Of a stretch of DNA of 64,000 nucleotides, positions 18,437 to 27,229 are shown one piece after another (the first letter of the stretch is position 1; each line of letters opens with the position of its first letter). A model generated the notes under the pieces. It was given only the letters and a program-made list of their open reading frames with translations. It was not told where the DNA came from and made no database searches. A program made the position numbers and the translations under genes. The stretch lies in NCBI RefSeq assembly GCF_963877135.1, contig NZ_CAWNSW010000092.1, positions 62,001-126,000 of the forward strand, given 5' to 3'. This DNA is from Stenomitos frigidus_A. Its GTDB lineage: Bacteria; Cyanobacteriota; Cyanobacteriia; Leptolyngbyales; Leptolyngbyaceae.

Positions 18437-18958
18437 ATGGGACTTTTCGATGCAGTCTTGAGTGCTGTCAGCAACCCTGGTCAGCAGGCAAGCCCAGGTC
18501 AGCTTGGCGCCATCCTGAGTACCGTTCAGCAACTCAGCAGCAATCATGGCATTGATGCAGGCACGACACAGACGCTGGTGTCGGTGGTTGGTGGCTACGT
18601 GCAATCGGCCTTACAGCAGCAGCAGTCTGCCGCTGGCACCGAACAGGTGCAATCAACGGTGAACCAATACAGCGGCACAGGAGCCAACCCCCAAGCAGTC
18701 GAAGCGGTACTTGGTCCAGCGATGCAGCAGCAAGTCGTACAGGATCTGATTCAACGGACAGGGCTTGACCCACAGACGGTTGAATCGCTCCTGCCAACGC
18801 TGGTGCCACTGGCGCTAAATTTCCTCCAAAGTGGTCAACATACTGGAAACCCGCAAGCCGGTAATCCAGTGTTGACTGCGTTTCTAGATGGCAACCACGA
18901 TGGCAGTCTTGATCTAGGCGACGCGCTGAATATGGCAGGTCAATTCTTTGGTCGTTAG
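18437..18958 (+). CDS. DUF937-like protein with a calcium-loop-like C-terminus
   Basis: 173 residues from MGLFDAVLSAVSN (ATG 18437, preceded by AAAAGG). The frame is open 22 codons further upstream without similarity. It is glutamine/alanine-rich and helical (QLGAILSTVQQLSSNHGID, VESLLPTLVPLALNFLQSG), like the DUF937/YidB family. The end DGNHDGSLDLGDAL places acidic or polar side chains at positions 1, 3, 5, 9 and 12, as in an EF-hand or dockerin calcium loop. Function is unknown. STRR-type GTCAGCG repeats follow the stop. Confidence 0.65.
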   Translation: MGLFDAVLSAVSNPGQQASPGQLGAILSTVQQLSSNHGIDAGTTQTLVSVVGGYVQSALQQQQSAAGTEQVQSTVNQYSGTGANPQAVEAVLGPAMQQQVVQDLIQRTGLDPQTVESLLPTLVPLALNFLQSGQHTGNPQAGNPVLTAFLDGNHDGSLDLGDALNMAGQFFGR

Positions 18959-18960
18959 AG

Positions 18961-19106
18961 CAAAGCGGTCAGCAGTCAGTGTTCAGCGGTCAGCTTTACA
19001 TTCAAGTATCGTGGATTTACGTACTGCTGCTTTTCCGTTCTGATAGTAAATGCTTTATCTTCTGAAAATTGCTTCTACTTCCAGGCTGATAGCTGACCGC
19101 TGATCG
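18961..19106. repeat. GTCAGC-type heptamer repeats facing each other
   Basis: GCGGTCAGCAGTCAGTG near 18964 is matched about 110 bp later by CTGATAGCTGACCGCTGATC in the opposite sense. The region between the two convergent genes could fold into a long imperfect stem. The same heptamer family recurs at many places in the window. Confidence 0.6.
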
Positions 19107-20039
19107 CTACTTTTTCAACGGTGCAATACCGGCTCGATCGAGAATCTGCGGAATCAAATCTTCGCGCTTGACTGCCATCATATGCACGCCCTGACACAGT
19201 TGGCGGGCTTGCTGCACCTGCTCGGCTGCGATCGCCACCCCTTCTTGCAGTGGATCAGAGGTGCGTGCCAGTCGATCGATGAGATGGTCAGGGATCTGCA
19301 CACCAGGTACACAGCGGTTGATAAACTGTGCATTTTTCGCCGACTTCAGCAAGAAAATGCCAGCCAGGATGGGCTTATTGCAGCCAACAGCAAGCTGTGT
19401 CATGAACTTTTCAAGGCGATCGAAGTCCGAAATCAACTGGCTTTGAAAAAACTGCGCACCGGCTGCCAGCTTACGCTCAAAGCGACTTTGTAGACCAGAC
19501 CAACTCCCACATTGAGGATCGATCGCAGCGCCTACAAAGAGTTCCGTTGCGCCATCGGTGAGTGGTTTGTCGTTAAGGTCAAACCCGGCATTGAGCTTGT
19601 GGATCAGTTTCAGTAGACGCACCGATTCCAGCTCAAACACCGCTTTTGCCTGAGGGTGGTCGCCCGCTTTGATCGGATCGCCCGTGAGTGCCAACACATT
19701 ACGAATGCCTAGTGCCTGTGCGCCCATCAGGTCTGCTTGCAAGCCAATGGCATTGCGATCGCGACAGGCGACCTGCCAAATCGGCTCAATGCCCTCTCGC
19801 AACAGAAGCGCCGATGCCGCCAGAGAAGACATCCGCAGCACTGCCCGACTACCATCCGTAATATTGACGCTATGCACCCGTCCCTTGAGCAACCGTGCCA
19901 TCTCAATCATGTGAGCGGGATTGCCCCCTTTCGGTGGCATCACTTCCGCAGTAATGAGGAAGTCGCCCTGTTGAGCGGCAGCGCGGAAGGTGGATGTCGG
20001 AGGTCGAGTGTCGGGTGCGCAGGGGACGGTATCAGACAT
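19107..20039 (-). CDS. metF: Methylenetetrahydrofolate reductase
   Basis: 310 residues from MSDTVPCAPD (ATG 20039). A TIM-barrel flavoprotein fold is indicated by ITAEVMPPKGG, HSVNITDGSRA, GIRNVLALTGDP and GAQFFQSQLISDFDRLEKF. It reduces 5,10-methylene- to 5-methyltetrahydrofolate for methionine synthesis. The length matches the short bacterial type without the eukaryotic regulatory domain. Confidence 0.85.
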   Translation of the reverse strand: MSDTVPCAPDTRPPTSTFRAAAQQGDFLITAEVMPPKGGNPAHMIEMARLLKGRVHSVNITDGSRAVLRMSSLAASALLLREGIEPIWQVACRDRNAIGLQADLMGAQALGIRNVLALTGDPIKAGDHPQAKAVFELESVRLLKLIHKLNAGFDLNDKPLTDGATELFVGAAIDPQCGSWSGLQSRFERKLAAGAQFFQSQLISDFDRLEKFMTQLAVGCNKPILAGIFLLKSAKNAQFINRCVPGVQIPDHLIDRLARTSDPLQEGVAIAAEQVQQARQLCQGVHMMAVKREDLIPQILDRAGIAPLKK

Positions 20040-20121
20040 GTGAAACAGACAGAGAATAAGACGCATGAGACGTTGCGCCCATACAAATTAGTATAGGTGT
20101 CTCCGAGGGACTCTATCCTTC

Positions 20122-21135
20122 CTACACGAGGACACGTGAGTAGCCAAGGGCATCTTTGACACGCAACAGCGTTGCATTCGCGATCGCCCCAGCTTTTTCG
20201 CGTCCATCGCGCAAGACCAGATCCAGGTAGCCTGTTTCAGCCATGATCTCCTGGTACTTCGCCTGAATCGGTTTCAGATGGGCGATTGTCGTTTCCGTCA
20301 GCAAAGGTTTGAACTGTCCCCAACCCATCTCGCGACACTCGGCTGCAACGGCTTCTTTGGTTTGACCAGAGAGCAGCATATACAAGGTTAGTAGGTTGTT
20401 GCACTCTGGGCGATCGGGGTCATCAAACACCAGACCTCGGGTGGGGTCAGTTTTGCAGCGCTTGATTTTGTTCTGAATCACATCCGGTGAATCGAGTAAG
20501 TTAATGCGGCTCAGTTCCGACGGATCGGACTTGGACATTTTCTTGGTGCCATCCGTCAAGCTCATCACCCGCGCGCCTTCCGCTCGAATCAGCGGGTCAG
20601 GCTTTTTGAGGACGGGGCGATCGGGCTTGGCAAACTTGTGATTAAACGTATCCACCAAGTCGCGAGTCAATTCTAAGTGCTGCTTCTGGTCTTCACCCAC
20701 AGGTACTTTGTCCGCGTCGTAGAGCAGAATATCGGCTGCCATGAGCACGGGATAGTCCAGCAGCCCCACGCTGACATTTTCGCCCTGCTTCACGGCTTTC
20801 TCCTTGTACTGAGTCATGTCCGTCAGCCAGTTGAGGGGCGTGATGCAGTTAAGCAACCAGGCAAGTTCGCTGTGCGCCGAAATGTGAGACTGCACAAAGA
20901 TGGTCGAGTCGTTGAGGTCGATGCCACAGGCAAGATAGAGTGCGGCAATCGTATAGGTATCCTGCGTCAGCGTTGCCGGATTGTGGGGCACTGTAATGGC
21001 GTGCAGATCTACCACACAGAAAAAATTGTCGTACTGATGCTGCCCTTCGACCCAGTTACGAATGGCACCCAGATAATTGCCCAGATGAAGATTGCCGGTC
21101 GGTTGAACCCCAGAAAGAACCCGTTGCTTCGCCAT
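20122..21135 (-). CDS. trpS: Tryptophanyl-tRNA synthetase
   Basis: 337 residues, class I synthetase of the bacterial TrpRS type. The HIGH-equivalent is HLGN (17-20) in GNLHLGNYLGA and the KMSKS loop is at 199-203. GEDQKQHLELTRDLVDTFNHK is the tryptophan-binding region. It charges tRNA-Trp. Its start lies 156 bp from the divergent small gene at 21292. Confidence 0.97.
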   Translation of the reverse strand: MAKQRVLSGVQPTGNLHLGNYLGAIRNWVEGQHQYDNFFCVVDLHAITVPHNPATLTQDTYTIAALYLACGIDLNDSTIFVQSHISAHSELAWLLNCITPLNWLTDMTQYKEKAVKQGENVSVGLLDYPVLMAADILLYDADKVPVGEDQKQHLELTRDLVDTFNHKFAKPDRPVLKKPDPLIRAEGARVMSLTDGTKKMSKSDPSELSRINLLDSPDVIQNKIKRCKTDPTRGLVFDDPDRPECNNLLTLYMLLSGQTKEAVAAECREMGWGQFKPLLTETTIAHLKPIQAKYQEIMAETGYLDLVLRDGREKAGAIANATLLRVKDALGYSRVLV

Positions 21136-21291
21136 TTTTTACAGAATGATCATCAAAAAGAGAATCTACCCACAAGGAGACGTGCTGCTGTGGGGCTGAT
21201 TGTACCGTAGTTAGAGTTACAGTAAAGGAATGTAAACGCCTGAACGCGTCTTCCTTAACGTTTTAGGTAAAACGACAGTACGTCTTTAATT

Positions 21292-21591
21292 ATGACCCAC
21301 TCTCTGACACCAAATCAGATTGCGCAATTGCAGGACTGCTTCTCACTGGCGCAAAATCCTATGCAGCAGGACGCTGCTCGTCAAGCGATGACACAACTCT
21401 TGGGAGCCTTGGAACTTAATGCCACTCCAGCAGAAGTCATCGACGCACTCTGGAACGAACTTTTGACGGCGCGACGTTCTACCGCCTTTTGGGAGCAGAT
21501 TAGTGATGCCGAAAAGCAAATGGGCGATCGCCTCACGCAAGACAACATCCGTTTACAGCAAAACTACCTGCGTCTGATGCAAGAGCAATAG
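21292..21591 (+). CDS. Hypothetical small helical protein
   Basis: 99 residues, helical and polar, without a domain I can name (LTPNQIAQLQDCFSLAQNP, TARRSTAFWEQISDAEKQMG, a C-terminal helix rich in Q and R). The frame has no rival of quality and lies divergently from trpS. It is followed by GCGATCAGC repeats, then the convergent NfeD-like gene. Confidence 0.6.
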   Translation: MTHSLTPNQIAQLQDCFSLAQNPMQQDAARQAMTQLLGALELNATPAEVIDALWNELLTARRSTAFWEQISDAEKQMGDRLTQDNIRLQQNYLRLMQEQ

Positions 21592-21672
21592 GTAGGGAGG
21601 TGGCGATCAGCGATCAGCTTTTGGGGTGAGCATTGATCGCTGACGGCTGACAGTTGATCGCTAAGACTGCTT

Positions 21673-21966
21673 TTAACACGACGCTACCAATGGAGGCACA
21701 GACCTAACTAGCAGCGTAATGTTTTGTCGTCCAACGACCTGAACCACTTCACCAACGGCAAGCGTGACGTTTTGCTCACACTGAGCCGGCCACCAGGAAC
21801 CTTGAAAATGAACGCGTCCTCGTGTGCGAGGCGCGATCGTATCCGATACAATTGCACGTCCCCGATAGCTGGGATCAGAGTTGCGTAAGAAGTTGGTTGT
21901 AACGCGCTCTATATGCTCATCAAACACGAACGAATTAAAAGCCTTGATCGGATTAAACGTCATCAT
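21673..21966 (-). CDS. NfeD C-terminal-like (OB-fold) small protein
   Basis: 97 residues. The C-terminal half RGRAIVSDTIAPRTRGRVHFQG, WWPAQC and VGEVVQVVGRQNITLLVR is the beta-barrel found at the end of NfeD proteins, which pair with stomatin-like membrane proteins. The N-terminal ~30 residues lack membrane helices, so only the soluble domain is present. No stomatin gene is nearby. An AGGAGAAAC ribosome-binding site precedes the ATG on the minus strand. Confidence 0.75.
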   Translation of the reverse strand: MMTFNPIKAFNSFVFDEHIERVTTNFLRNSDPSYRGRAIVSDTIAPRTRGRVHFQGSWWPAQCEQNVTLAVGEVVQVVGRQNITLLVRSVPPLVASC

Positions 21967-22029
21967 TGTAGTTTCTCCTTTGGCTAAAGTTTGCTGTGCT
22001 TGGGCTTACGTTATCTAGCAATGAGCCGT

Positions 22030-22617
22030 TTACGCTCCAGCTTTATCCTCCAAATCGATCACCATCCGCTGTTTGAGGCGAATATCTTTGAGGTGGGTCT
22101 TGACTGTATTGACAGTAATGTAGAGCTCGATCGCAATCTGCTGATAGGTCAAGCCAGCCCGACGCAATAGCCATACTTCTGTTTGGCGCTGAGACAGGTC
22201 GTAGAGGAGAGCTTCAGCGAGTGCCCGGTTTTGCGACGCTTGCCAGCGATTTTCTAGCAACACTGCCAGGTAAGGATGTTGGGGCTCGTCAAGCGTGAGC
22301 CATCGCACCCGAATGCGATAAACATTCGATCGATCAATAGCAATCTCCGACTCCATCACAACAGGCTGATTGGCATAAATGTCGCGGCTTTCGATGAGTG
22401 CCTTACAGGCTTGCCAGATGGCTTCAGGGACGCGAGGAACGGCGGTTTTGCCCTGATTTAGCTGTTGACAGATGCGGTACGCATAATAGTTGTGATAGAT
22501 CCACTCGCCGCGATCGGAGAGAATCAAAATGCCGTCAGTCAGACCTTCAAGAACACCCTGCAGCAGGAGGTCATTGGCTTGAGCGAAAGGTTGCGGTTGT
22601 TCCAGTTGATTCAGCAT
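22030..22617 (-). CDS. PAS-like/LuxR-type transcriptional regulator
   Basis: 195 residues. The N-terminal ~125 residues look like a PAS sensor (VLEGLTDGILILSDRGEWIYHNYYAYRIC, then an RIRVRW strand). The C-terminal part (about 135-190) is a LuxR/GerE helix-turn-helix with LSQRQTEVWLLRRAGLTYQQIAIELYITVNTVKTHLKDI. It is likely a DNA-binding regulator responding to an unknown signal. It is divergent from the response regulator/CHASE2 kinase pair across about 400 bp. Confidence 0.82.
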   Translation of the reverse strand: MLNQLEQPQPFAQANDLLLQGVLEGLTDGILILSDRGEWIYHNYYAYRICQQLNQGKTAVPRVPEAIWQACKALIESRDIYANQPVVMESEIAIDRSNVYRIRVRWLTLDEPQHPYLAVLLENRWQASQNRALAEALLYDLSQRQTEVWLLRRAGLTYQQIAIELYITVNTVKTHLKDIRLKQRMVIDLEDKAGA

Positions 22618-23024
22618 AGTTCTCAGGGGCTAGAGAATAGTAGAAAGCTTGTTCAAGCTGGTAACTGGGTAAATAGTGCTGCCTCAGCGACCAGAACCGT
22701 TCCAAGAATTAAATGCACCTGTAAATTTGGGATTATGTAGGAACAGGGCATTGTCGTGTTCCTACTGAAAGACTCACCCAAACATCACTCTCAAGCTTGA
22801 CAAGCAACCGTATTTGTTCCGGATTCATTGAAGTTTGGGTGAATTACTTGAAATTGTATAAAAATGCTTACAGCGTTACACTATCCCTCTCTGCAAAGTT
22901 CATTGCCGACAGTAGCTGGTAAGCATTGCAGTTTTGTGCAACCAAATTCGTGCCGACGACTTGCCTTCGTATGTAGTTTTCGGCAAGTATGGAGGTATAT
23001 TTATGCAATTGCCCTGTCCGTTTC
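22618..23024. other. Divergent regulatory region with a 9-bp hairpin
   Basis: About 400 bp between the LuxR-type gene and the response regulator. A perfect inverted repeat GTAGGAACA/TGTTCCTAC lies at 22737-22765 with an 11-nt loop. It could be a regulator site or a transcript end. No other feature is recognisable apart from a GGAGG at 22991-22995 that serves the short ORF listed separately. Confidence 0.5.
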
Positions 23025-23086
23025 ATGCTGCCGACAATGGGTCAGAACATTCCAGAATCAACCAAACTCAGCATTCTAGTCGTTGA
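23003..23086 (+). CDS. Possible 27-codon leader ORF overlapping the response-regulator start
   Basis: The only good ribosome-binding site in this area, GGAGG at 22991-22995, is correctly spaced from the ATG at 23003. That ATG opens a 27-codon frame (MQLPCPFHAADNG...) ending at TGA 23084-23086. It overlaps the start region of the response regulator in another frame. It may be a regulatory uORF, or the site may serve the downstream gene inefficiently. Evidence is position and ribosome-binding site only. Confidence 0.35.
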   Translation: MQLPCPFHAADNGSEHSRINQTQHSSR

Positions 23087-23723
23087 TGATCATGAGATTG
23101 TTCTGGGTGGAACCATTGATTTGCTCAAGCAGCAATATCCACAGGCAGACATTTTGACCGCTCAGACAGTCGCCAGCGCGTTGAGTCAGGTAAAGCTACA
23201 GACGCCTGACTTAGTTGTGCTTGACCTTTCTCTGCCCGAAACGAGCGGCAGCAGTGCGCAGGCTGAGTCGGGTGTGCAGCTGCTTAAAACGTTGATGCAA
23301 AATTACCCAACGCTCAATTTGACCGTCCAAAGTACGCATGTCAGAGCCCTGGTACGCATCAGACCCGAAATCGATCGCCACAAAGCAGGGTTTACCGTCG
23401 CTGATAAAAGCCTCTCTAGCAAAGACATGCTAACGCGTGTAGACTGGGCGCTGAAAGGCATTACCCACACGAAAGACATCCGACGAGGACGCACGCTAGA
23501 GGTGAAGCCAGATTGGATTACTGTCCTCAAGCTAGCGTTTCATGAAGGTCTGCAAGATCGATCGATCGCTAAACGGATGCAAGTCTCTGAACGCACCGTG
23601 CGTCACTACTGGACGAAGATTCAGGACGTGCTGGAAGTCTACCCCGATGAAGACAAGCAAGACGGCAAAAACATCCGCATTCAAACCGAGATTCGTGCCA
23701 GAGAAGAAGGGCTGATTGATTGA
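23037..23723 (+). CDS. NarL/FixJ-like response regulator
   Basis: 228 residues if started at MGQNIPES. ATGs at 23025 and 22989 are in frame, and none has a strong ribosome-binding site. The receiver domain has the acidic pair in VVDDHE (17-18) and the phosphoacceptor Asp63 in LVVLDLSLPE. The C-terminus holds a helix-turn-helix (GLQDRSIAKRMQVSERTVRHYWTKIQ). A CHASE2 histidine kinase gene follows 89 bp downstream and is the probable cognate kinase. The usual receiver lysine region is atypical (AGFTVADKSLSS). Confidence 0.85.
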   Translation: MGQNIPESTKLSILVVDDHEIVLGGTIDLLKQQYPQADILTAQTVASALSQVKLQTPDLVVLDLSLPETSGSSAQAESGVQLLKTLMQNYPTLNLTVQSTHVRALVRIRPEIDRHKAGFTVADKSLSSKDMLTRVDWALKGITHTKDIRRGRTLEVKPDWITVLKLAFHEGLQDRSIAKRMQVSERTVRHYWTKIQDVLEVYPDEDKQDGKNIRIQTEIRAREEGLID

Positions 23724-23812
23724 TGAGGTTTTTAGTTGTTAGTTTTTAGTAGTTGGTTGCAGAAGAGCAAGCAACTAATCACTAATTACTTTCCAAACCG
23801 GAGTAAGAGACG

Positions 23813-25699
23813 GTGCAACGCAAGATCTGGAGCAGCCTGAAAGAAACCGTTTCACTCTGGCGCTGGGCACTGCCAGGGATGGTCGTCATTGGGTTAGTGA
23901 TGGCAGCGCGGTTCACAGGTTCCCTGCAACGGCTAGAATTACTGGCGCTGGATTCCTTCTTGCAGTTGCGTCCTGCTGAAGCAAAAGACGATCGCATTGT
24001 TCTAGTCAGCATTGACGAAGCGGATATGCGGAAAACGGGCTATCCCATCCGCGATCGTGATCTGCTTGATCTGCTAAACACTTTGCAGACCTACAAACCA
24101 GCCGTCATTGGCCTGCATATTCTCCAAAATCAAATTGCCGAAACCAACAAGACTGCCCTGTTCGCGGCCTTGAAACAACCCGAAAGGCTGATTGTGGCGG
24201 AAAAAATATTACCCGCTTCCGATCAGATTCCCCCACCAGGAGGGTTTTCTGCCGCGCAGGTTGGTCTTATCGACATCGTTCCAGATGGTGATAACCATCT
24301 GCGACGCTTACTTCTCGGCGTGTACAATCCCATCGACACTAGCAAATATCGCTTCTCTCTCACCATCCGGCTGGTAGAAACCTATCTAGTCTCTCAAAAC
24401 CAATCGTTTGCTCTCAAAAACGGTACTCGTGACCCTGAAGCGATGCGCTTTGGTGCCACTGAACTGCCTCGCCTGCTGCCAAATTCAGGAGCTTACATTG
24501 GTGCGGATACTAATGGCCCGCAAATGTTGCTCAATTTTCGGAGTGGTCACAGACCCTTTCGAGTACTTTCTTTGAGTGACATTAAAACGGGCAGATTTAA
24601 TCCAATTTGGTTGCGCGATCGCATTGTGATTGTCGGCATCACCGACCCCAAAATTCGACCCATCATTCCAACAGCAGCAAATGACAGCACCAATTCCCTT
24701 GATCTTCAAGCGCATGCTGTGAGTCAGATTATTAGTGCTGTACTGGATGGGCGATCGCTCTTCAATACCTGGGACGATGGTTGGGAATACCTATGGATCA
24801 TGGGTTGGGGCTTAACTGCAATCGTTTTGGGTCGGAGCACACACACTCCTAGAAACAAACTGATTGGTATTGGCATGGCCCAAGTCGGCTTAATTGGTAT
24901 CAGCTATTGGCTACTGGCTGGTGGGTGGTGGATTCCAGTGATACCGGCTTCATTGGTTTGGCTCTTGAATGGCATTGGTTGTGCCGCCTTCTACAAGTAC
25001 GACTGGGTTTTACGCTCCAGGCTAAAAGAAAACCAGCGTGTTATTGAAGAACGTCAAGGCATGATCGAACAAACCTTTGACGTGATTCATAACGGCCCAT
25101 TACAAACGTTGGCGAGCCTTTTAAGACAAATTCGAGATGGCAAACTGTCACAGGAGCAACTGCTCTTGGCACTTGAGAACCTCAACCGTGAGATTCGGGG
25201 CATTGGTGAGCACCTCAAGCAAGAAACGCTGAGTCAAGAAGACAGTCTTTACCTAAGAGACGGGCTTAAGGTAGACCTCAAGCTTCCAATGCATGAGCTG
25301 TTTTTTGAGGTTTATAGCAACACGCTGGAGCGATCGGATTTCCCCCGATTTGAGACCCTTAAAATTGCCTGCTATTTTGAACCCATTGAGCAACGGTTCC
25401 TAAGCGTTGAACACAAACGCAGCCTCTGCCGCTTTCTGGAAGAGGCCCTTTGCAATGTCGGGAAACATGCTGAGGGGTCAACGCACCTCAATGTCACGGG
25501 CACTCAAGCTAAGGATTGGTACTCGTTAGAGGTTAAGGATAATGGTATCGGCATACGTTCGTCCGCTGACGGAGAAGGGACAAAACACGCCCGTAACCTT
25601 GCTGCACGCTTAGGTGGTCGATTCCAACGAGAACCGTCATCCCCTAAGGGCACGCTCTGCAAACTCACTTTTCCTCTGATCAAACCTTGGTTTCGGTAA
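23813..25699 (+). CDS. CHASE2 sensor histidine kinase
   Basis: 628 residues from a GTG start. A first membrane helix (about 18-36) is followed by an extracytoplasmic CHASE2 domain (about 40-315) with DDRIVLVSIDEADM and RDRIVIVGITDPKIR. Three membrane helices follow (about 327-395). The kinase core has a NarX/DegS-type H-box with His426 in DVIHNGPLQTL, then an ATPase domain with EEALCNVGKHAEG (N-box) and VKDNGIGI (G1). It pairs with the response regulator directly upstream as a two-component system. The signal is unknown. Confidence 0.9.
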   Translation: MQRKIWSSLKETVSLWRWALPGMVVIGLVMAARFTGSLQRLELLALDSFLQLRPAEAKDDRIVLVSIDEADMRKTGYPIRDRDLLDLLNTLQTYKPAVIGLHILQNQIAETNKTALFAALKQPERLIVAEKILPASDQIPPPGGFSAAQVGLIDIVPDGDNHLRRLLLGVYNPIDTSKYRFSLTIRLVETYLVSQNQSFALKNGTRDPEAMRFGATELPRLLPNSGAYIGADTNGPQMLLNFRSGHRPFRVLSLSDIKTGRFNPIWLRDRIVIVGITDPKIRPIIPTAANDSTNSLDLQAHAVSQIISAVLDGRSLFNTWDDGWEYLWIMGWGLTAIVLGRSTHTPRNKLIGIGMAQVGLIGISYWLLAGGWWIPVIPASLVWLLNGIGCAAFYKYDWVLRSRLKENQRVIEERQGMIEQTFDVIHNGPLQTLASLLRQIRDGKLSQEQLLLALENLNREIRGIGEHLKQETLSQEDSLYLRDGLKVDLKLPMHELFFEVYSNTLERSDFPRFETLKIACYFEPIEQRFLSVEHKRSLCRFLEEALCNVGKHAEGSTHLNVTGTQAKDWYSLEVKDNGIGIRSSADGEGTKHARNLAARLGGRFQREPSSPKGTLCKLTFPLIKPWFR

Positions 25700-26209
25700 A
25701 GGGAATGTCGCAGATTGTGTCTATCAAGTTGGCACTTTTATGCAAGCCCTTGAAAAAGGATCTCGCCTAGACTCTAACTATGCGGGGTGATCTAACCGCA
25801 ACCGCTTCTTGTTTCCTGGATCGTCTACAGAGACTTATAAACGTCTCTGTCTCCTACTGATCAAAGGGGGAGACATCTACCAAGACTTATCCGGATAAGG
25901 CTTTTTACATAAGAGTTACATGGATTAGGCACACTAGCTCTAGGTCACTCTCGCACTAAGGGGCTGTCAAGAAATAACGTCATGGTTTTAAGCTTTCAGC
26001 CGTCAGCCGTCACCTGTCAGTTTTTCTCTAATTGCTGAACGCTGAACGCTGATAGCTCAGCCAAAATGTGCCGTTATTTTTTGACAGGTCCTAAGAATCA
26101 GGGCGATCGTCCCTGAAAGGCATTTTTCAACTGTCGTGTTGAGAAGGCACAAATCAGACTGTGCACTCTACCTCAAATAGCTCACTGTATGTAACCCACC
26201 TTTAGAACC
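25700..26209. other. Intergenic region containing a MITE-like element
   Basis: 510 bp without a gene. A MITE-like insertion occupies 25961-26090. The rest shows no ORF or RNA gene that I can support. Confidence 0.5.
25961..26090. mobile_element. MITE-like element, copy 1
   Basis: The left end GGGCTGTCAAGAAATAACG and the reverse complement of the right end (GACCTGTCAAAAAATAACG) agree at 16 of 19 positions. The element is bounded by a perfect 5-bp direct duplication CTAAG (25956-25960 and 26091-26095). The interior consists of GTCAGCC/GCTGAAC heptamer repeats facing each other. A second diverged copy lies at 47782-47885. It encodes no protein, so movement would need a transposase in trans. Confidence 0.8.
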
Positions 26210-26407
26210 ATGACAAAGCAACGTATCTTTTCCACCCTAGCTCGACGAAGTCACGTTCTGAGCGCTGGGTTGGCTGTCACTGCGATGATTCTGTCGCAGT
26301 ACAATCCGCCTCCGCCAAAAACGCCTCCGGGTCGGCAGACATCGTTTACAACCAGTGCGCAGGACATTGCGAAGGTGCCGCAACTACACGTCTTGTTTGA
26401 GAGTTGA
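26210..26407 (+). CDS. Small hypothetical protein with N-terminal hydrophobic segment
   Basis: 65 residues. A basic start (MTKQRIFSTLARRSHV) is followed by a hydrophobic stretch (about 17-29) and a proline-rich NPPPPKTPPG, then a polar tail. This looks like a short exported or membrane-anchored protein. A strong terminator hairpin follows 25 bp after the stop, supporting a transcribed unit. No family is recognised. Confidence 0.5.
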   Translation: MTKQRIFSTLARRSHVLSAGLAVTAMILSQYNPPPPKTPPGRQTSFTTSAQDIAKVPQLHVLFES

Positions 26408-26428
26408 ACAACGATAACCCTTAAGGGA

Positions 26429-26464
26429 AAAACGCATTGCGCCTTGTCGTGATGCGTTTTTTTA
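26429..26464 (+). terminator. Rho-independent-type terminator
   Basis: AAAACGCAT (26429-26437) pairs with ATGCGTTTT (26452-26460) and runs into a T tract. It lies just after the 65-codon gene. Confidence 0.85.
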
Positions 26465-26536
26465 TAGAAGCGAGATTCTGACTGCAAAGAGTTTAGAAAC
26501 TGGGTTACTTTTGAAAGTACGCGTTTTGTGTAGATG

Positions 26537-27211
26537 TTAACGCAGACTTTGAAGCACGGTTTTCGATCGCACAATCTGATCCTGACTAAAACCCGCTTCA
26601 TCCAAATAGTTGAGAAAAGCAGCATCGTTATACCGTGGATCAACGCTGAGCGCTTGACGGTATGCCTGATGCGCTAAAGCGGTTTCCCCGTTTCCCCAAT
26701 GCGCGATCGCTAACGCTACAAAGGGGTGTGGATTGTTTGGCTCTAGCTTGGCGGCAGTTTTAGCAGTAGCGATCGCCCAGTTATATTGCTTGATCCGCTC
26801 AAAGGCAAGACTGAGATTATAGGAGGGAATTTCGTTGTCAGGTTGTAGCATCGCTGCCCAACTGTGAGCCGCGATCGCAGCCGTCAGTCTCCCCTCCACA
26901 AGATAGACAATGCCCAGCGCATTGAGGGTTTGAACATTAAAGGGATTCAGTTGCAAGGCTTGAAGGAGCGTGTCGGCAGCAGCGTCGTTCTGTCTAGCTT
27001 TGTGCTGTGTCCAACCCAGTAAGATTTTTCCAGAAAGATTAGTGGGTTCAAGGGCAACCGCTTGCTGAAGAGCCGCGATCGCCTCCGGGTAACGCTCTTG
27101 TTCGCGATAGCTCAAGCCTTGCTGTCGATACGTTTCCGCCGATGTTGCTAACGCAGGTATATCTGATAGCAGAGCACCCAGAATTACCCCTAAAAACAAC
27201 AATCCCTTCAT
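26537..27211 (-). CDS. Exported TPR-repeat protein
   Basis: 224 residues. A signal peptide (about 1-23, GVILGALLSDIPALATSA) is followed by about five tetratricopeptide repeats (YRQQGLSYREQERYPEAIAALQQAVALEP, AADTLLQALQLNPFNVQTLNALGIVYLVEG and similar). It is probably a periplasmic protein-binding scaffold. It shares strand with mutM upstream, but a repeat-filled 120-bp gap separates them. Confidence 0.8.
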   Translation of the reverse strand: MKGLLFLGVILGALLSDIPALATSAETYRQQGLSYREQERYPEAIAALQQAVALEPTNLSGKILLGWTQHKARQNDAAADTLLQALQLNPFNVQTLNALGIVYLVEGRLTAAIAAHSWAAMLQPDNEIPSYNLSLAFERIKQYNWAIATAKTAAKLEPNNPHPFVALAIAHWGNGETALAHQAYRQALSVDPRYNDAAFLNYLDEAGFSQDQIVRSKTVLQSLR

Positions 27212-27229
27212 CCCTCATCCCTCAGCTTT

